Assembly (NCBI GenBank): GCA_035534615.1
Contig: DATLRO010000026.1
Location: 1-20,555, forward strand
Direction of reading: 5' to 3'
Origin: JAGWRA01 sp035534615
Lineage (GTDB): Bacteria; Acidobacteriota; Vicinamibacteria; Vicinamibacterales; CAVVIG01
Length of the DNA stretch: 20,555 nucleotides
The notes beneath the pieces are model-generated. The model ran no database searches. It was not told the origin of the DNA and worked only from the letters and a program-made list of their open reading frames with translations. Positions 13,562 to 20,555 of the stretch are shown in pieces. Position 1 is the stretch's first letter. The number at the start of each line of letters is the position of its first letter. The translations under genes and the position numbers were made by a program.

Positions 13562-16336
13562 ATGAGTGACTCCACACGCGACCCCCGCCGCTTCCGTTCT
13601 CACCCCGATCCCTCGCAGTGGGACGACTATGTCGACTACGAGTCGACGAGCTGGCCCCGCAAGGACCGCCGTCATTACTGGGTGATTCCGAGCATCTGCT
13701 TCAACTGCGAGTCGGCGTGCGGCATCCTGGCCTACGTCGACAAGGAGACGCTCCGCGTCCGGAAGGTCGAGGGGAACCCCGTGCACCCGGGAAGCCGCGG
13801 CCGGACCTGCGCGAAAGGGGTCGTGACGCCGAATCAGATCGACGATCCCGAGCGGATTCTCTATCCGCTGAAGCGGGACGGGGCACGCGGCAGCGGGCGC
13901 TGGCGGCGGGTGACGTGGGACGAAGCGCTCGACGACATCGGGGCGCGGGTGCGCCGGGCCATCGTCGAGGGGCGCCAGCGCGAGATCATGTATCACGTCG
14001 GCCGGCCGGGCGAGGACGGGTACGCGAACCGCGTGCTGCAGGCCTGGGGGCTGGACGCGCACAACAGCCACACGAACGTCTGCTCCTCGTCCGCGCGGCT
14101 GGGCCATTTCCTGTGGACCGGCGACGACCGGCCGTCGCCCGATTACGCCAACGCCCGGACGATCCTCCTGCTGTCGTCGCACCTCGAGACCGGCCACTAC
14201 TTCAATCCGCACGCGCAGCGGATCATCGAAGGACAGGCCGGCGGCGCCACGCTCATCGTCATCGATCCCCGGCTGTCGAATTCGTCGGCGAAGGCCGACC
14301 TGTGGCTGCCGGCGTACCCCGGGACGGAAGGGGCGCTGCTGCTCGCCATCGCGCGGATCCTGATCGAGGAGGAGCTGTACGACCGTCAGTTCGTCCACCG
14401 GTGGGTGAACTGGCGGGCCTATCTGCAGGCCGAGCGGCCGGAGCTCGCCCTGACGTTCGACAACTTCATCCAGAGCCTGAAGGAGCTGTACGGGGCATTC
14501 ACGCCGGAGTTCGCCGAAGGGGAGACCGGCGTGCCGGCCGCGCGGATCGTCGAGGCGGCGCGGGCCGTGGGGCGGGCCCGCGGCCAGTTTTCGACCCACA
14601 GCTGGCGATCGGCGGCCGCCGGCAACCTCTGGGGCTGGCAGATTACGCGCTGTCTGTACCTGCTGGTCGCGCTGACCGGGTCGGTCGCGACGCCTGGCGG
14701 CGTCAACCTGCACCTGTCGAACAAGTTCGTGCCGGCGCCGCCGCCGCCGGCGCCGCCGCCGGCAGGCTACTGGAACGAGCTGCTGTTCCCGCGCGAGTAT
14801 CCGCTGGCGTTCTTCGAGATGAGCCACCTGCTGCCGCACTTCCTGAAGGAGGGCCGCGGGCGGCTGGACGTGTACTTCACGCGGGTCTACAACCCCCTGT
14901 GGACGAACCCGGACGGCATGTCGTGGATGGAGATGCTCCAGGACGAGGAGCGGCTCGGCCTGCACGTCGCGCTGACGCCGACGTGGAGCGAGACGGCCTG
15001 GTTCGCCGACTACATCCTGCCGATGGGGATCGGGACCGAGCGGCACGACACCATGAGCCAGGAGACGCACGCGGCGCAGTGGATCGGGTTCCGGCAGCCG
15101 GTGCTGCGGGTCGCCCGCGAGAAGCAGGGCAACCCCGTGTCGGCCACCCACGAGGCCAACCCCGGTGAGGTGTGGGAGGAGAACGAGTTCTGGATCGCGC
15201 TCAGCTGGAAGATCGACCCGGACGGCGCGCTCGGCATCCGCCGCCACTTCGAAGCGCCCGGGCGTCCCGGCGAGCGGATGACGGTCGACGACTACTACGG
15301 CTGGATGTTCGAGCATTCCGTGCCGGGACTGCCGGAAGCCGCCGCCGCCGAACATCTCACGCCGCTCGCCTACATGCGCAAGTACGGCGCCTTCAAGGTC
15401 AAGGACTTCGTATACCGCGCGTACGAGCGGCCGCTGTCGGACGCCGAGCTGGCCGGCGCCTCGATCGATCACGACCGCGAGGTGGTGACGAAGGACGGCC
15501 GCCGGATCGGCGTGCTGGTCGACGGTGTCGCGTGCACGGGCTTCGCCACTCCGTCGCGCCGGCTCGAGTTCCACTCGGCCACGCTGGCGGAATGGGGCTG
15601 GCCCGAGCACACGGTTCCGCGCTACGTCCCGGGACATGTCCACTGGCGCGACCTGAAGCGCGAGGAGGGCGAGTTCGACCTGCTGCCGAACTTCCGCCTG
15701 CCGACGCTCGTCCACACCCGGTCCGCCGTGAAGTCGCTGTACGAGATCTCCCACAGCAACCCGCTGTGGATCGCGACGCCGGACGCCCGGCAGCTCGGCG
15801 TCGCCACGGGCGATCTCGTGAAGGTGAAGACGCGGATCGGCTACTTCGTCACCCGCGTGTGGGTGACCGAAGGCATCCGCCCCGGGGTCGTGGCCATGTC
15901 GCACCACCTCGGGCGGTGGCGGCTGCACGAGGAGCTGGGCAACTCACGGACGGCCTCGGCGCTGGTGACGATCGAGCGAGACGGCCGCGGCTATCGCATG
16001 CGGCAGGCCCACGGCGTCCGCCCCTACACGAGCAGCGATCCCGATACCGAGCGGATCTGGTGGAGCGAGATCGGTGTGCACCAGAACCTGACCTTCCCCG
16101 TACAGCCGGATCCGGTCAGCGGCATGCACTGCTGGCATCAGCGCGTCCGGCTGGAGAAGGCGGGCGCGGACGATCGGTACGGCGACATCTTCGTCGACAC
16201 CGACAAGGCCCACGAGGTCTACAAGGAGTGGGTTGCGATGACGCGGCCGGCCCCCGGTCCCGGCGGGCTGCGCCGTCCCCTCTGGTTCGACCGCCCGCTG
16301 CGGCCGGTGGCCGACGCCTACAAGATCGACGTCTGA
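13562..16336 (+). CDS. Molybdopterin oxidoreductase catalytic subunit (DMSO reductase superfamily)
   Basis: A 924-residue bis-MGD enzyme of the DMSO reductase superfamily. The N-terminal [4Fe-4S] site is C46-x2-C49-x3-C53-x29-C83 (SICFNCESACG, then TCAKG). The likely molybdenum ligand is Cys174 in NVCSSSARLGH, as in polysulfide/thiosulfate-reductase-like and NapA-like branches. The C-terminal part (from ARQLGVATGDLVKVKTRIG) is the molydopterin dinucleotide-binding domain. The start ATG has AAGG about 10 nt upstream. There is no Tat signal: DPRRF near the N-terminus lacks the hydrophobic segment that must follow. An unusual Pro-Ala run (residues 391-402) interrupts the middle. With the fused FeS-NrfD gene upstream it forms a quinone-linked respiratory complex facing the cytoplasm; the substrate (sulfur compound, arsenic, nitrate, formate or other) cannot be read from the sequence. 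Confidence 0.9.
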   Translation: MSDSTRDPRRFRSHPDPSQWDDYVDYESTSWPRKDRRHYWVIPSICFNCESACGILAYVDKETLRVRKVEGNPVHPGSRGRTCAKGVVTPNQIDDPERILYPLKRDGARGSGRWRRVTWDEALDDIGARVRRAIVEGRQREIMYHVGRPGEDGYANRVLQAWGLDAHNSHTNVCSSSARLGHFLWTGDDRPSPDYANARTILLLSSHLETGHYFNPHAQRIIEGQAGGATLIVIDPRLSNSSAKADLWLPAYPGTEGALLLAIARILIEEELYDRQFVHRWVNWRAYLQAERPELALTFDNFIQSLKELYGAFTPEFAEGETGVPAARIVEAARAVGRARGQFSTHSWRSAAAGNLWGWQITRCLYLLVALTGSVATPGGVNLHLSNKFVPAPPPPAPPPAGYWNELLFPREYPLAFFEMSHLLPHFLKEGRGRLDVYFTRVYNPLWTNPDGMSWMEMLQDEERLGLHVALTPTWSETAWFADYILPMGIGTERHDTMSQETHAAQWIGFRQPVLRVAREKQGNPVSATHEANPGEVWEENEFWIALSWKIDPDGALGIRRHFEAPGRPGERMTVDDYYGWMFEHSVPGLPEAAAAEHLTPLAYMRKYGAFKVKDFVYRAYERPLSDAELAGASIDHDREVVTKDGRRIGVLVDGVACTGFATPSRRLEFHSATLAEWGWPEHTVPRYVPGHVHWRDLKREEGEFDLLPNFRLPTLVHTRSAVKSLYEISHSNPLWIATPDARQLGVATGDLVKVKTRIGYFVTRVWVTEGIRPGVVAMSHHLGRWRLHEELGNSRTASALVTIERDGRGYRMRQAHGVRPYTSSDPDTERIWWSEIGVHQNLTFPVQPDPVSGMHCWHQRVRLEKAGADDRYGDIFVDTDKAHEVYKEWVAMTRPAPGPGGLRRPLWFDRPLRPVADAYKIDV

Positions 16337-16353
16337 CGCGCCGGCGCGAAGCG

Positions 16354-16373
16354 GCGGGCGCCCGGCCGCCCGC
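16354..16373. terminator. GC-rich stem-loop between convergent genes
   Basis: GCGGGCG (16354-16360) pairs with CGCCCGC (16367-16373) around a 6-nt loop. A competing pairing, CGGGCGC with GCGCCCG (16374-16380), is also possible. It sits in the 57-bp gap between the ends of the molybdoenzyme and antiporter genes, where transcription from both sides must stop. No T-run follows in either direction. Confidence 0.35.
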
Positions 16374-16393
16374 GCGCCCGGGCCGCACCCCCG

Positions 16394-17662
16394 TCAGCCG
16401 GGCTGGCTCGCCGGGTCGGCCAGCGGCGTCCGTCCCGCCGACAGACCCGCCGGTGCGATCCAGCCGATGAGCGGCGTCGCCATGAACGTGGTGACGATCG
16501 CCATCAGCACGAGCATGGAGAACAGGGCGGGCGAGATGACGCCCAGGTCGAGGCCGATGTTCAGGAGGATCAGCTCCATCAGGCCCCGGGTGTTCATCAG
16601 CGCGCCGACGACCGAGGCCTCGCTCCAGCTCAATCCGGAGACGCGGCCGGCGACCGTCGCGCCGGCCAGTTTGCCGGCCATGGCCACGAAGACGACCAGC
16701 AGGAAGAACACCCACATGGCGGAGCCGTGGATGAGACCGATGCTGGTTCTGAGGCCGGTGAAGGCGAAGAAGATCGGCAGCAGCAGCACCGTCGCCAGCG
16801 CCTCGATCCGCCCGACCAGCGCCTCGACGAACGGCCGGCTCTTCGGCAGCATCGCGCCGAAGAAGAAGGCGCCGAACAGCAGGTGGATGCCGAGCCACTC
16901 GGTGGTGACGGCGGAGGCGACCAGCAGCAGCAGAATCACGGCGAGCAGGTCGTCGTCGACGCGGCCGGTACGGGTGAAGCGGGACAGGATCCCGCGCAGG
17001 ACCGTGCGGCCGGCGATCACCATGACGACCAGATAGACCGTGAGCCCCAGCAGCGTGACCCACGGGCGGTGCGCCCCCTGCGACGCCCGCACGAGCGCGA
17101 CGATGTAGGCCAGCAGGCACCAGGCGGTGACATCGTCCACCGCCGCGCAGGCGATGGCGACCGAGCCCAGGCGCGTCTGATGCCACTGCCGCTCGTGCAG
17201 GATCCGGGCCAGCACGGGAAACGCGGTCACGCTCATCGAGGCGCCCATGAACAGCGCGAACTGGTAGAAGGGGACGTTGTCCGCGGACAGACGCGGATAG
17301 AGGTAGAGCGCGAGCCCCGCCCCCAGCAGATAGGGCGCGGTGATGCTGACGTGGCTCGTCAGGAAGGCCGCCTCGCCCCTGCCGCGCAGCGCCTCGGGAT
17401 CGAATTCGAGACCGACCAGGAACATGAACAGCAGCAGCCCGATCTGGCTGAGCACATAGAGCTCGCCGAGGCTCGACGCCGGGAAGAGGGAGACGAAGGC
17501 GTGGGGAGCGAGCCAGCCGAACAGGGACGGTCCCAGGGCGATGCCGGCAATCATTTCGCCGACCACCTGCGGCTGCCCGAACGCGCGGAACAGGATCCCC
17601 GCGATACGGGCCGTGACCAGGATCGCGCCGATCTGGAGCAGGAGAATGACGAGGTTTGGCAT
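16394..17662 (-). CDS. CPA2-family cation:proton antiporter (Kef/NapA-like)
   Basis: A 422-residue inner-membrane protein with about 12 hydrophobic helices, the size of a bare transport domain. Hallmarks are GQPQVVGEMIAGIALGPSLF near the N-terminus, IGLLLFMFLVGLEFD in the fourth to fifth helix, the VDDVTAW motif with the paired acidic residues at about 176-177 that bind the ion, and MNTRGLMELILLNIGL in the C-terminal half. The cytoplasmic RCK/TrkA-N domains of KefB/KefC are absent, so NAD- or glutathione-type gating is unlikely. Expected activity is exchange of Na+ or K+ for H+. The ATG shares one base with the preceding gene's TGA (TGATG), and a strong ribosome site GGAGGA lies at 17669-17674. 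Last gene of an apparent operon with a two-component system. Confidence 0.93.
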   Translation of the reverse strand: MPNLVILLLQIGAILVTARIAGILFRAFGQPQVVGEMIAGIALGPSLFGWLAPHAFVSLFPASSLGELYVLSQIGLLLFMFLVGLEFDPEALRGRGEAAFLTSHVSITAPYLLGAGLALYLYPRLSADNVPFYQFALFMGASMSVTAFPVLARILHERQWHQTRLGSVAIACAAVDDVTAWCLLAYIVALVRASQGAHRPWVTLLGLTVYLVVMVIAGRTVLRGILSRFTRTGRVDDDLLAVILLLLVASAVTTEWLGIHLLFGAFFFGAMLPKSRPFVEALVGRIEALATVLLLPIFFAFTGLRTSIGLIHGSAMWVFFLLVVFVAMAGKLAGATVAGRVSGLSWSEASVVGALMNTRGLMELILLNIGLDLGVISPALFSMLVLMAIVTTFMATPLIGWIAPAGLSAGRTPLADPASQPG

Positions 17663-18153
17663 CAGGGTTCCTCCGGGGCCAGTTCCGGCCCGGCCGGCAC
17701 CCGCCGGGCCGTGATCGGCACCTTACCGCAGCGGGGACAGGCGCGCTCGTGGAGCGCGCCCTGCAGCCGGCGCCCGGCGCCGTCACCGACGATCGTCGCG
17801 CTGAGAACCAGCGGTCCGGAGCAGCCATCCGCCGGCGCCGCCGCGGTCAGTGAAACGGTCCGCGCGCGCAGCGTGCCTTCCAGCGCCATGCCGGCGCTGG
17901 CGTCAGCCCGGCCCAGGCGGCCTGCGAGGTACTGTCCCGACTGCGAGATGGACAGCACGAGGTCGGCCGGCGTCCCTCCGCTGAGACAGGCGGCCAGCCG
18001 GTGGAGCGGCGCGGCCGGCTCGATCTGCCAGCGGCCGGCGATGGCCGGAGCGGCGGTCAGGCTGCGCCCGAGCTCCAGCACGATGAGGATGCCGATCACC
18101 GGCACGCCGACCATGACCAGGTAGTGCGTGACGATGCGGCGAGGTGCAAGCAT
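17662..18153 (-). CDS. Small membrane-anchored protein of unknown function, upstream of the antiporter
   Basis: A 163-residue protein. The N-terminal helix (about residues 10-34, YLVMVGVPVIGILIVLELG) is a signal anchor or uncleaved signal, placing the rest outside the cytoplasm. The remainder is rich in beta-forming stretches (AGRWQIEP, LVLSISQSGQYLAGRLG, LEGTLRARTVSLTAA), like a small lipocalin- or DUF-type sandwich. It contains four Cys, including a C-x-x-C (ACPRCGK) near the C-terminus. I know no named family for it. A GGAG ribosome site precedes the ATG. Its stop overlaps the antiporter start by one base, so the proteins are made together and may interact; an accessory role to the antiporter is inferred. 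Confidence 0.7.
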   Translation of the reverse strand: MLAPRRIVTHYLVMVGVPVIGILIVLELGRSLTAAPAIAGRWQIEPAAPLHRLAACLSGGTPADLVLSISQSGQYLAGRLGRADASAGMALEGTLRARTVSLTAAAPADGCSGPLVLSATIVGDGAGRRLQGALHERACPRCGKVPITARRVPAGPELAPEEP

Positions 18154-18174
18154 GTCGGCTCCGTTTCCTGTGGT

Positions 18175-18819
18175 TCAGACGACGATCCGCTTCCGGACGG
18201 CGTAGAGCACGATCTCGGCCGTGTTGTGCAGGTCCAGCTTCTGCATCAGGCTGCCGCGATGCGTCTCGACGGTCGAGACGCCGACGTTGAGCAGCGCGGC
18301 GACTTCCTTGTTCGACCGCCCTTCGGCCAGCAGCTGCAGGACGTCCTTCTCGCGGTCGGTCAGCAGATGGTAGGAGTCGTCCATCCCGCGCCGTCGCAGG
18401 TGGTGCACGCGCTCGGCTTCCGCCAGCAGCCTCGCGATCGCCGGGCTGAAGAACGACCGGCCGGCCGTCACGGCCCGCACGGCCGGGATCAGATCCTCGT
18501 CGGTCCCGTCCTTGAGCAGATACGCATGGGCGCCGGCGGCCAGCGTTCGCAGAACGTACGCCTCGTCCGCGTACATGCTGAGCACGACGACGCGGAGCTT
18601 CCGGTCGGCCCGGACCGCGCGCGCGGCCACCTCGATGCCGTTCAGCTTCGGCATCGCGATGTCGATGATCGCGACATCGGGCCGGAGGGTCCCGCAGACG
18701 GACAGCGCCTCGTGTCCGTCGGCCGCCTCGGCGACCACGTCGAAGCCCGGCTCGGCCTCGAGCAGGGCGCGCATGCCGCGCCGCACGAGCGCGTGATCGT
18801 CAGCAACCAGAATGCGCAC
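18175..18819 (-). CDS. NarL/FixJ-type response regulator (receiver + LuxR HTH)
   Basis: A 214-residue transcription regulator. The receiver domain has the acidic pair Asp7-Asp8, phosphoacceptor Asp53 (IIDIAMP), Ser81 (VLSMY) and Lys103 (LLKDG). The C-terminal LuxR-type helix-turn-helix covers about residues 150-205 (LTDREKDVLQLLAEGRSNKEVA, then VSTVETHRGSLMQKL). It starts at a GTG, 20 bases inside the 3' end of the histidine kinase gene, so kinase and regulator are a cognate pair translated together. The next gene, encoding the small membrane-anchored protein, begins 21 bp after its stop. Control of this operon, including the antiporter, is a reasonable inference but no operator was identified. 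Confidence 0.95.
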   Translation of the reverse strand: MRILVADDHALVRRGMRALLEAEPGFDVVAEAADGHEALSVCGTLRPDVAIIDIAMPKLNGIEVAARAVRADRKLRVVVLSMYADEAYVLRTLAAGAHAYLLKDGTDEDLIPAVRAVTAGRSFFSPAIARLLAEAERVHHLRRRGMDDSYHLLTDREKDVLQLLAEGRSNKEVAALLNVGVSTVETHRGSLMQKLDLHNTAEIVLYAVRKRIVV

Positions 18820-19702
18820 CGGCGGCTTCCCTCTGCCCGGCGGGCACCGGCAGCCACATCACCAGCACCGTCCCTTCGCCGGGAGCCGAGCGGATCGCCA
18901 TCGTGCCGCCCAGCTCCCGCAGCCGCTCCTCGATCCCGATCAGGCCCAGCCCTTCGTGTTGCCGCCGCAGATCCATGCCGACGCCATCGTCGAGCACCGA
19001 CAGGCTGATCCGGTCGCCCTTCCGCTCGACGATGACGCTCACCCGGGTCGCCCGGGCGTGCCGTGCGCAGTTGGTCAGCGCCTCCTGCACGACGCGGTAC
19101 AGGCACGTACGGTGCGGCTCCGGCAGTTCCTGCAGGTCGCCCGACACCGAGAGATCCACCGGAACCTTGTAGCGCCGCGAGAAGTCCTGCGTGTGCCACG
19201 ACAGGGCCGGCTCCAGGCCGAGATCGTCCAGCATGTTCGGGCGCAGTCCCATGGCGAGGTCGCGCGCCGCGTGGGTCACCTGATCGATCAGGCGCCGGCA
19301 CTCGGCCACGGCAGCCACGAACGTCGGCGCCGACAGGGCGGGGGCGCGCTCGGCCCGGTGCAGCTCGATCCGCAGGGCGGTCAGCGTCTGACCGATCTCG
19401 TCGTGCAGCTCACGGGACAGCCGGCGGCGCTCGTCCTCCTGCGCCCGGACGAGCTGATGCGACAGCCGGCGCAGTTCGCCCTCGGCCCGCTCGGTCCGTT
19501 CGCGCTGCCGCTCGGACCGGCGCTCGAGGATCAGGATGCGGATGACGGCAGCCAGCGCGGCGAACAGGCCCAGCGCCAGACTCCGCCACAACAGGCCATC
19601 CAGATACTGGCGCAGCTCCCGCTCGCGTTGCGCCACCTCGGCGCGCTGATCCTCCAGATTCGCGTTGTTGATCCGCTCGACTTCGCCGGCGATCGCCAGC
19701 AC
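18800..19702 (-). CDS. NarL-type sensor histidine kinase, C-terminal fragment after an in-frame stop
   Basis: This 300-residue stretch carries the membrane-proximal part and the whole catalytic region. A hydrophobic helix (about residues 41-59) is followed by a coiled coil, then a HisKA_3 dimerisation domain with phosphoacceptor His100 (RRLSRELHDEIGQTL). The HATPase_c domain has NCARHARATRVSV-type N-box residues, LDDGVGMD and GLGLIGIEERLRELGG. The first possible start here is a GTG at 19702 that has no ribosome site and reads as an ordinary Val codon of a longer gene: the frame is open for 23 more codons upstream, up to a TAG at 19772-19774, beyond which the N-terminal sensor half continues in the same frame. 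Unless the stop is read through, translation of this kinase is doubtful. Overlaps the response regulator start by 20 bp. Confidence 0.8.
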   Translation of the reverse strand: MLAIAGEVERINNANLEDQRAEVAQRERELRQYLDGLLWRSLALGLFAALAAVIRILILERRSERQRERTERAEGELRRLSHQLVRAQEDERRRLSRELHDEIGQTLTALRIELHRAERAPALSAPTFVAAVAECRRLIDQVTHAARDLAMGLRPNMLDDLGLEPALSWHTQDFSRRYKVPVDLSVSGDLQELPEPHRTCLYRVVQEALTNCARHARATRVSVIVERKGDRISLSVLDDGVGMDLRRQHEGLGLIGIEERLRELGGTMAIRSAPGEGTVLVMWLPVPAGQREAAGAHSGC

Positions 19703-19771
19703 GGCGTTGCGCCGGGGCAGGACCTCCTGCCTCAGGAAGCGGCCGCTCCGGGCGGCCTTCTGGGCCGGTGT

Positions 19772-20209
19772 CTAGTCGAACAGCGGATCGAAGGTCTGCC
19801 AGTAGTCGTCCAGCCGCGTCCGCAGACTCTGCAGGCGGCGGCGTTCCGGCTCCCCGACGAGCGGCGTCAGTGTGCCGATCGTCGCCGTGGTCGACTGCCG
19901 GAGGTCCTGCAGCTCAGCGCGGTACTGCGGAGCCCGCCGGGTGTGGTGATCGAGCAGGTAGTCGCGGATGAAGATGCCCGACAGGTTCACGTCCGACCGC
20001 AGGCGCCGCAGCTTGGCTTCGACGTAGCGGTGCCGGACGTTGAGCGCGTCGAGCTGCGAGTAGATGTGCTGCGCCTTGCGCCGCGTGTCGGACAGGGACA
20101 CCACGAGCAGCAGGAGGAGCGCGGCAGATGCCACCGCGACGACGGACCAGGTGCGCAGGCGCATGAGCAATATGGGCCAGCGTACCTCCGAATGAGGAAA
20201 CGGAGCCAT
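19772..20209 (-). CDS. Sensor histidine kinase, N-terminal sensor fragment before an in-frame stop
   Basis: A 145-residue piece with an N-terminal membrane helix (about residues 22-39, SVVAVASAALLLLLVVSL) followed by a charged, helix-rich region that should lie outside the cytoplasm (RRKAQHIYSQLDALNVRHRY and on to DDYWQTFDPLFD). It resembles the four-helix-type extracytoplasmic sensors of NarL-family kinases, but I cannot name the domain. The start is uncertain: ATG 20209 has GAAGGG directly adjacent, and ATG 20164 (Met16, MRLRTW) lies closer to the membrane helix. The TAG that ends it is not a natural domain boundary; the frame continues into the kinase half. The 118-bp gap to the next gene on the right shows no clear promoter. 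Confidence 0.65.
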   Translation of the reverse strand: MAPFPHSEVRWPILLMRLRTWSVVAVASAALLLLLVVSLSDTRRKAQHIYSQLDALNVRHRYVEAKLRRLRSDVNLSGIFIRDYLLDHHTRRAPQYRAELQDLRQSTTATIGTLTPLVGEPERRRLQSLRTRLDDYWQTFDPLFD

Positions 20210-20327
20210 CCCTTCAAGGGGGGAGGCCGCCGACCGGCACGGGGAACGAAAACAAATCGAAACCGCGCCGCACCCCGGCTGAATTTCGGCCGCGCGATAT
20301 CAGGCCGGCGGCTGATCGCCGCGCGCC

Positions 20328-20555
20328 TTACTTGAGGAAGAGCAGGCCGGTCAGCGTGAGGAGGAGGACGAAGAACGTGACGACGGTGTAGAGCCGGTCG
20401 TGCTCCTCGAAGAAGAACAGCACCATGGAGGTGACGACGCGGAGGATGGGCGTCAGGACGAGCAGATAGATGCCGACGTCGATGATCGATTCCCCGCTCA
20501 GCGCGCGCACGCCGTCCCAGATCTGCGAGGCGTGGCCGTTGAACGTCGCCCGCTG
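20328..20555 (-). CDS. DUF1634-type membrane protein, C-terminal part
   Basis: The gene runs off the right edge; about 75 residues up to the TAA stop at 20328-20330 are visible. Two hydrophobic helices are seen: VGIYLLVLTPILRVVTSMVL and VVTFFVLLLTLTGLLFL, separated by a short charged loop (FEEHDRLY). The pattern 'LTPILRVV... DRLYTVVTF' matches the end of DUF1634 proteins, small inner-membrane proteins of unknown function commonly encoded next to TauE/SafE-type sulfite or anion exporters. Such an exporter could lie just outside the window; that is an expectation, not something seen here. Confidence 0.75.
   Translation of the reverse strand, partial: QRATFNGHASQIWDGVRALSGESIIDVGIYLLVLTPILRVVTSMVLFFFEEHDRLYTVVTFFVLLLTLTGLLFLK

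Larger units (their letters stand above)
18800..20209 (-). pseudogene. Sensor histidine kinase gene interrupted by one in-frame TAG
   Basis: Read through, the gene would encode about 469 residues: one N-terminal helix, a helical extracytoplasmic sensor, a second helix, HisKA_3 and HATPase_c. The two fragments lie in the same frame, separated only by TAG at 19772-19774 (CTA on the plus strand). The flanking protein text reads DPLFD-stop-TPAQKAARSGRF, and related kinases as I recall them often have Trp at this spot, so a TGG to TAG change is likely. It may be a true nonsense mutation, a strain polymorphism or a base-call error. Everything else in the gene looks intact. Confidence 0.7.

Noticed and set aside
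13580..13610. Possible Tat signal (DPRRF) at the molybdoenzyme N-terminus
   Set aside because: No hydrophobic segment follows the arginines; the sequence continues polar and acidic to the FeS-binding cysteines.
13361..15928. Minus-strand open frame of 855 codons opposite the molybdoenzyme
   Set aside because: The opposite strand encodes a complete molybdopterin enzyme with all cysteine motifs; this frame's product is Arg/Gln/Pro-rich without domains.

Overview
The window is about 20.5 kb of very GC-rich, densely packed bacterial DNA. Codon third positions are strongly G/C-biased. The gene set includes QueF, HU, secreted proteins with signal peptides, an outer-membrane-type beta-barrel protein, NarL-type two-component genes and a molybdenum/iron-sulfur oxidoreductase. 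It points to a diderm, free-living, respiring bacterium. My best guess is an Acidobacteriota-like lineage (Vicinamibacteria type), but that is inferred from general gene style and GC content, not from a marker gene. No rRNA, tRNA, CRISPR array, transposase or integrase was seen.

Layout, plus strand first. Positions 2-3002 hold the end of a family-5 (peptide-type) ABC solute-binding protein, a membrane sensor histidine kinase that overlaps it by ATGA, and a conserved-looking 80-residue protein: probably one signalling operon. Positions 3183-3666 hold a stem-loop, a minus-strand HU-family DNA-binding gene and its well-formed sigma70-type promoter. Positions 3721-4361 hold queF (queuosine biosynthesis) and a tiny Smr-domain gene. 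A small unknown gene (4529-4870) and an exported barrel protein (4960-5643) follow. After a repeat-rich spacer come two translationally coupled genes (5830-11853): a SNF2/RapA-like helicase and a 1132-residue Eco57I-type adenine methyltransferase. They resemble the DrmD and DrmMI components of class 1 DISARM, but no other DISARM gene lies beside them. Positions 11968-16336 encode a two-gene complex iron-sulfur molybdoenzyme: a fused four-cluster ferredoxin/NrfD membrane subunit and a molybdopterin catalytic subunit, neither with an export signal.

Positions 16394-20209 run on the minus strand and look like one operon, read in the order kinase, response regulator, small membrane-anchored protein, CPA2-type cation:proton antiporter. 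The kinase gene is split by a single in-frame TAG, with the frame open on both sides, so it is either a recent nonsense mutation or a sequence error. The window ends inside a DUF1634-type membrane protein gene.

The items most worth a second look are the orphan helicase-methylase pair, the cytoplasm-facing molybdoenzyme with a fused FeS-NrfD subunit, the amber-interrupted kinase in front of the antiporter, and several genes whose -10-like hexamer sits 6-11 nt before the start codon, suggesting leaderless mRNAs.
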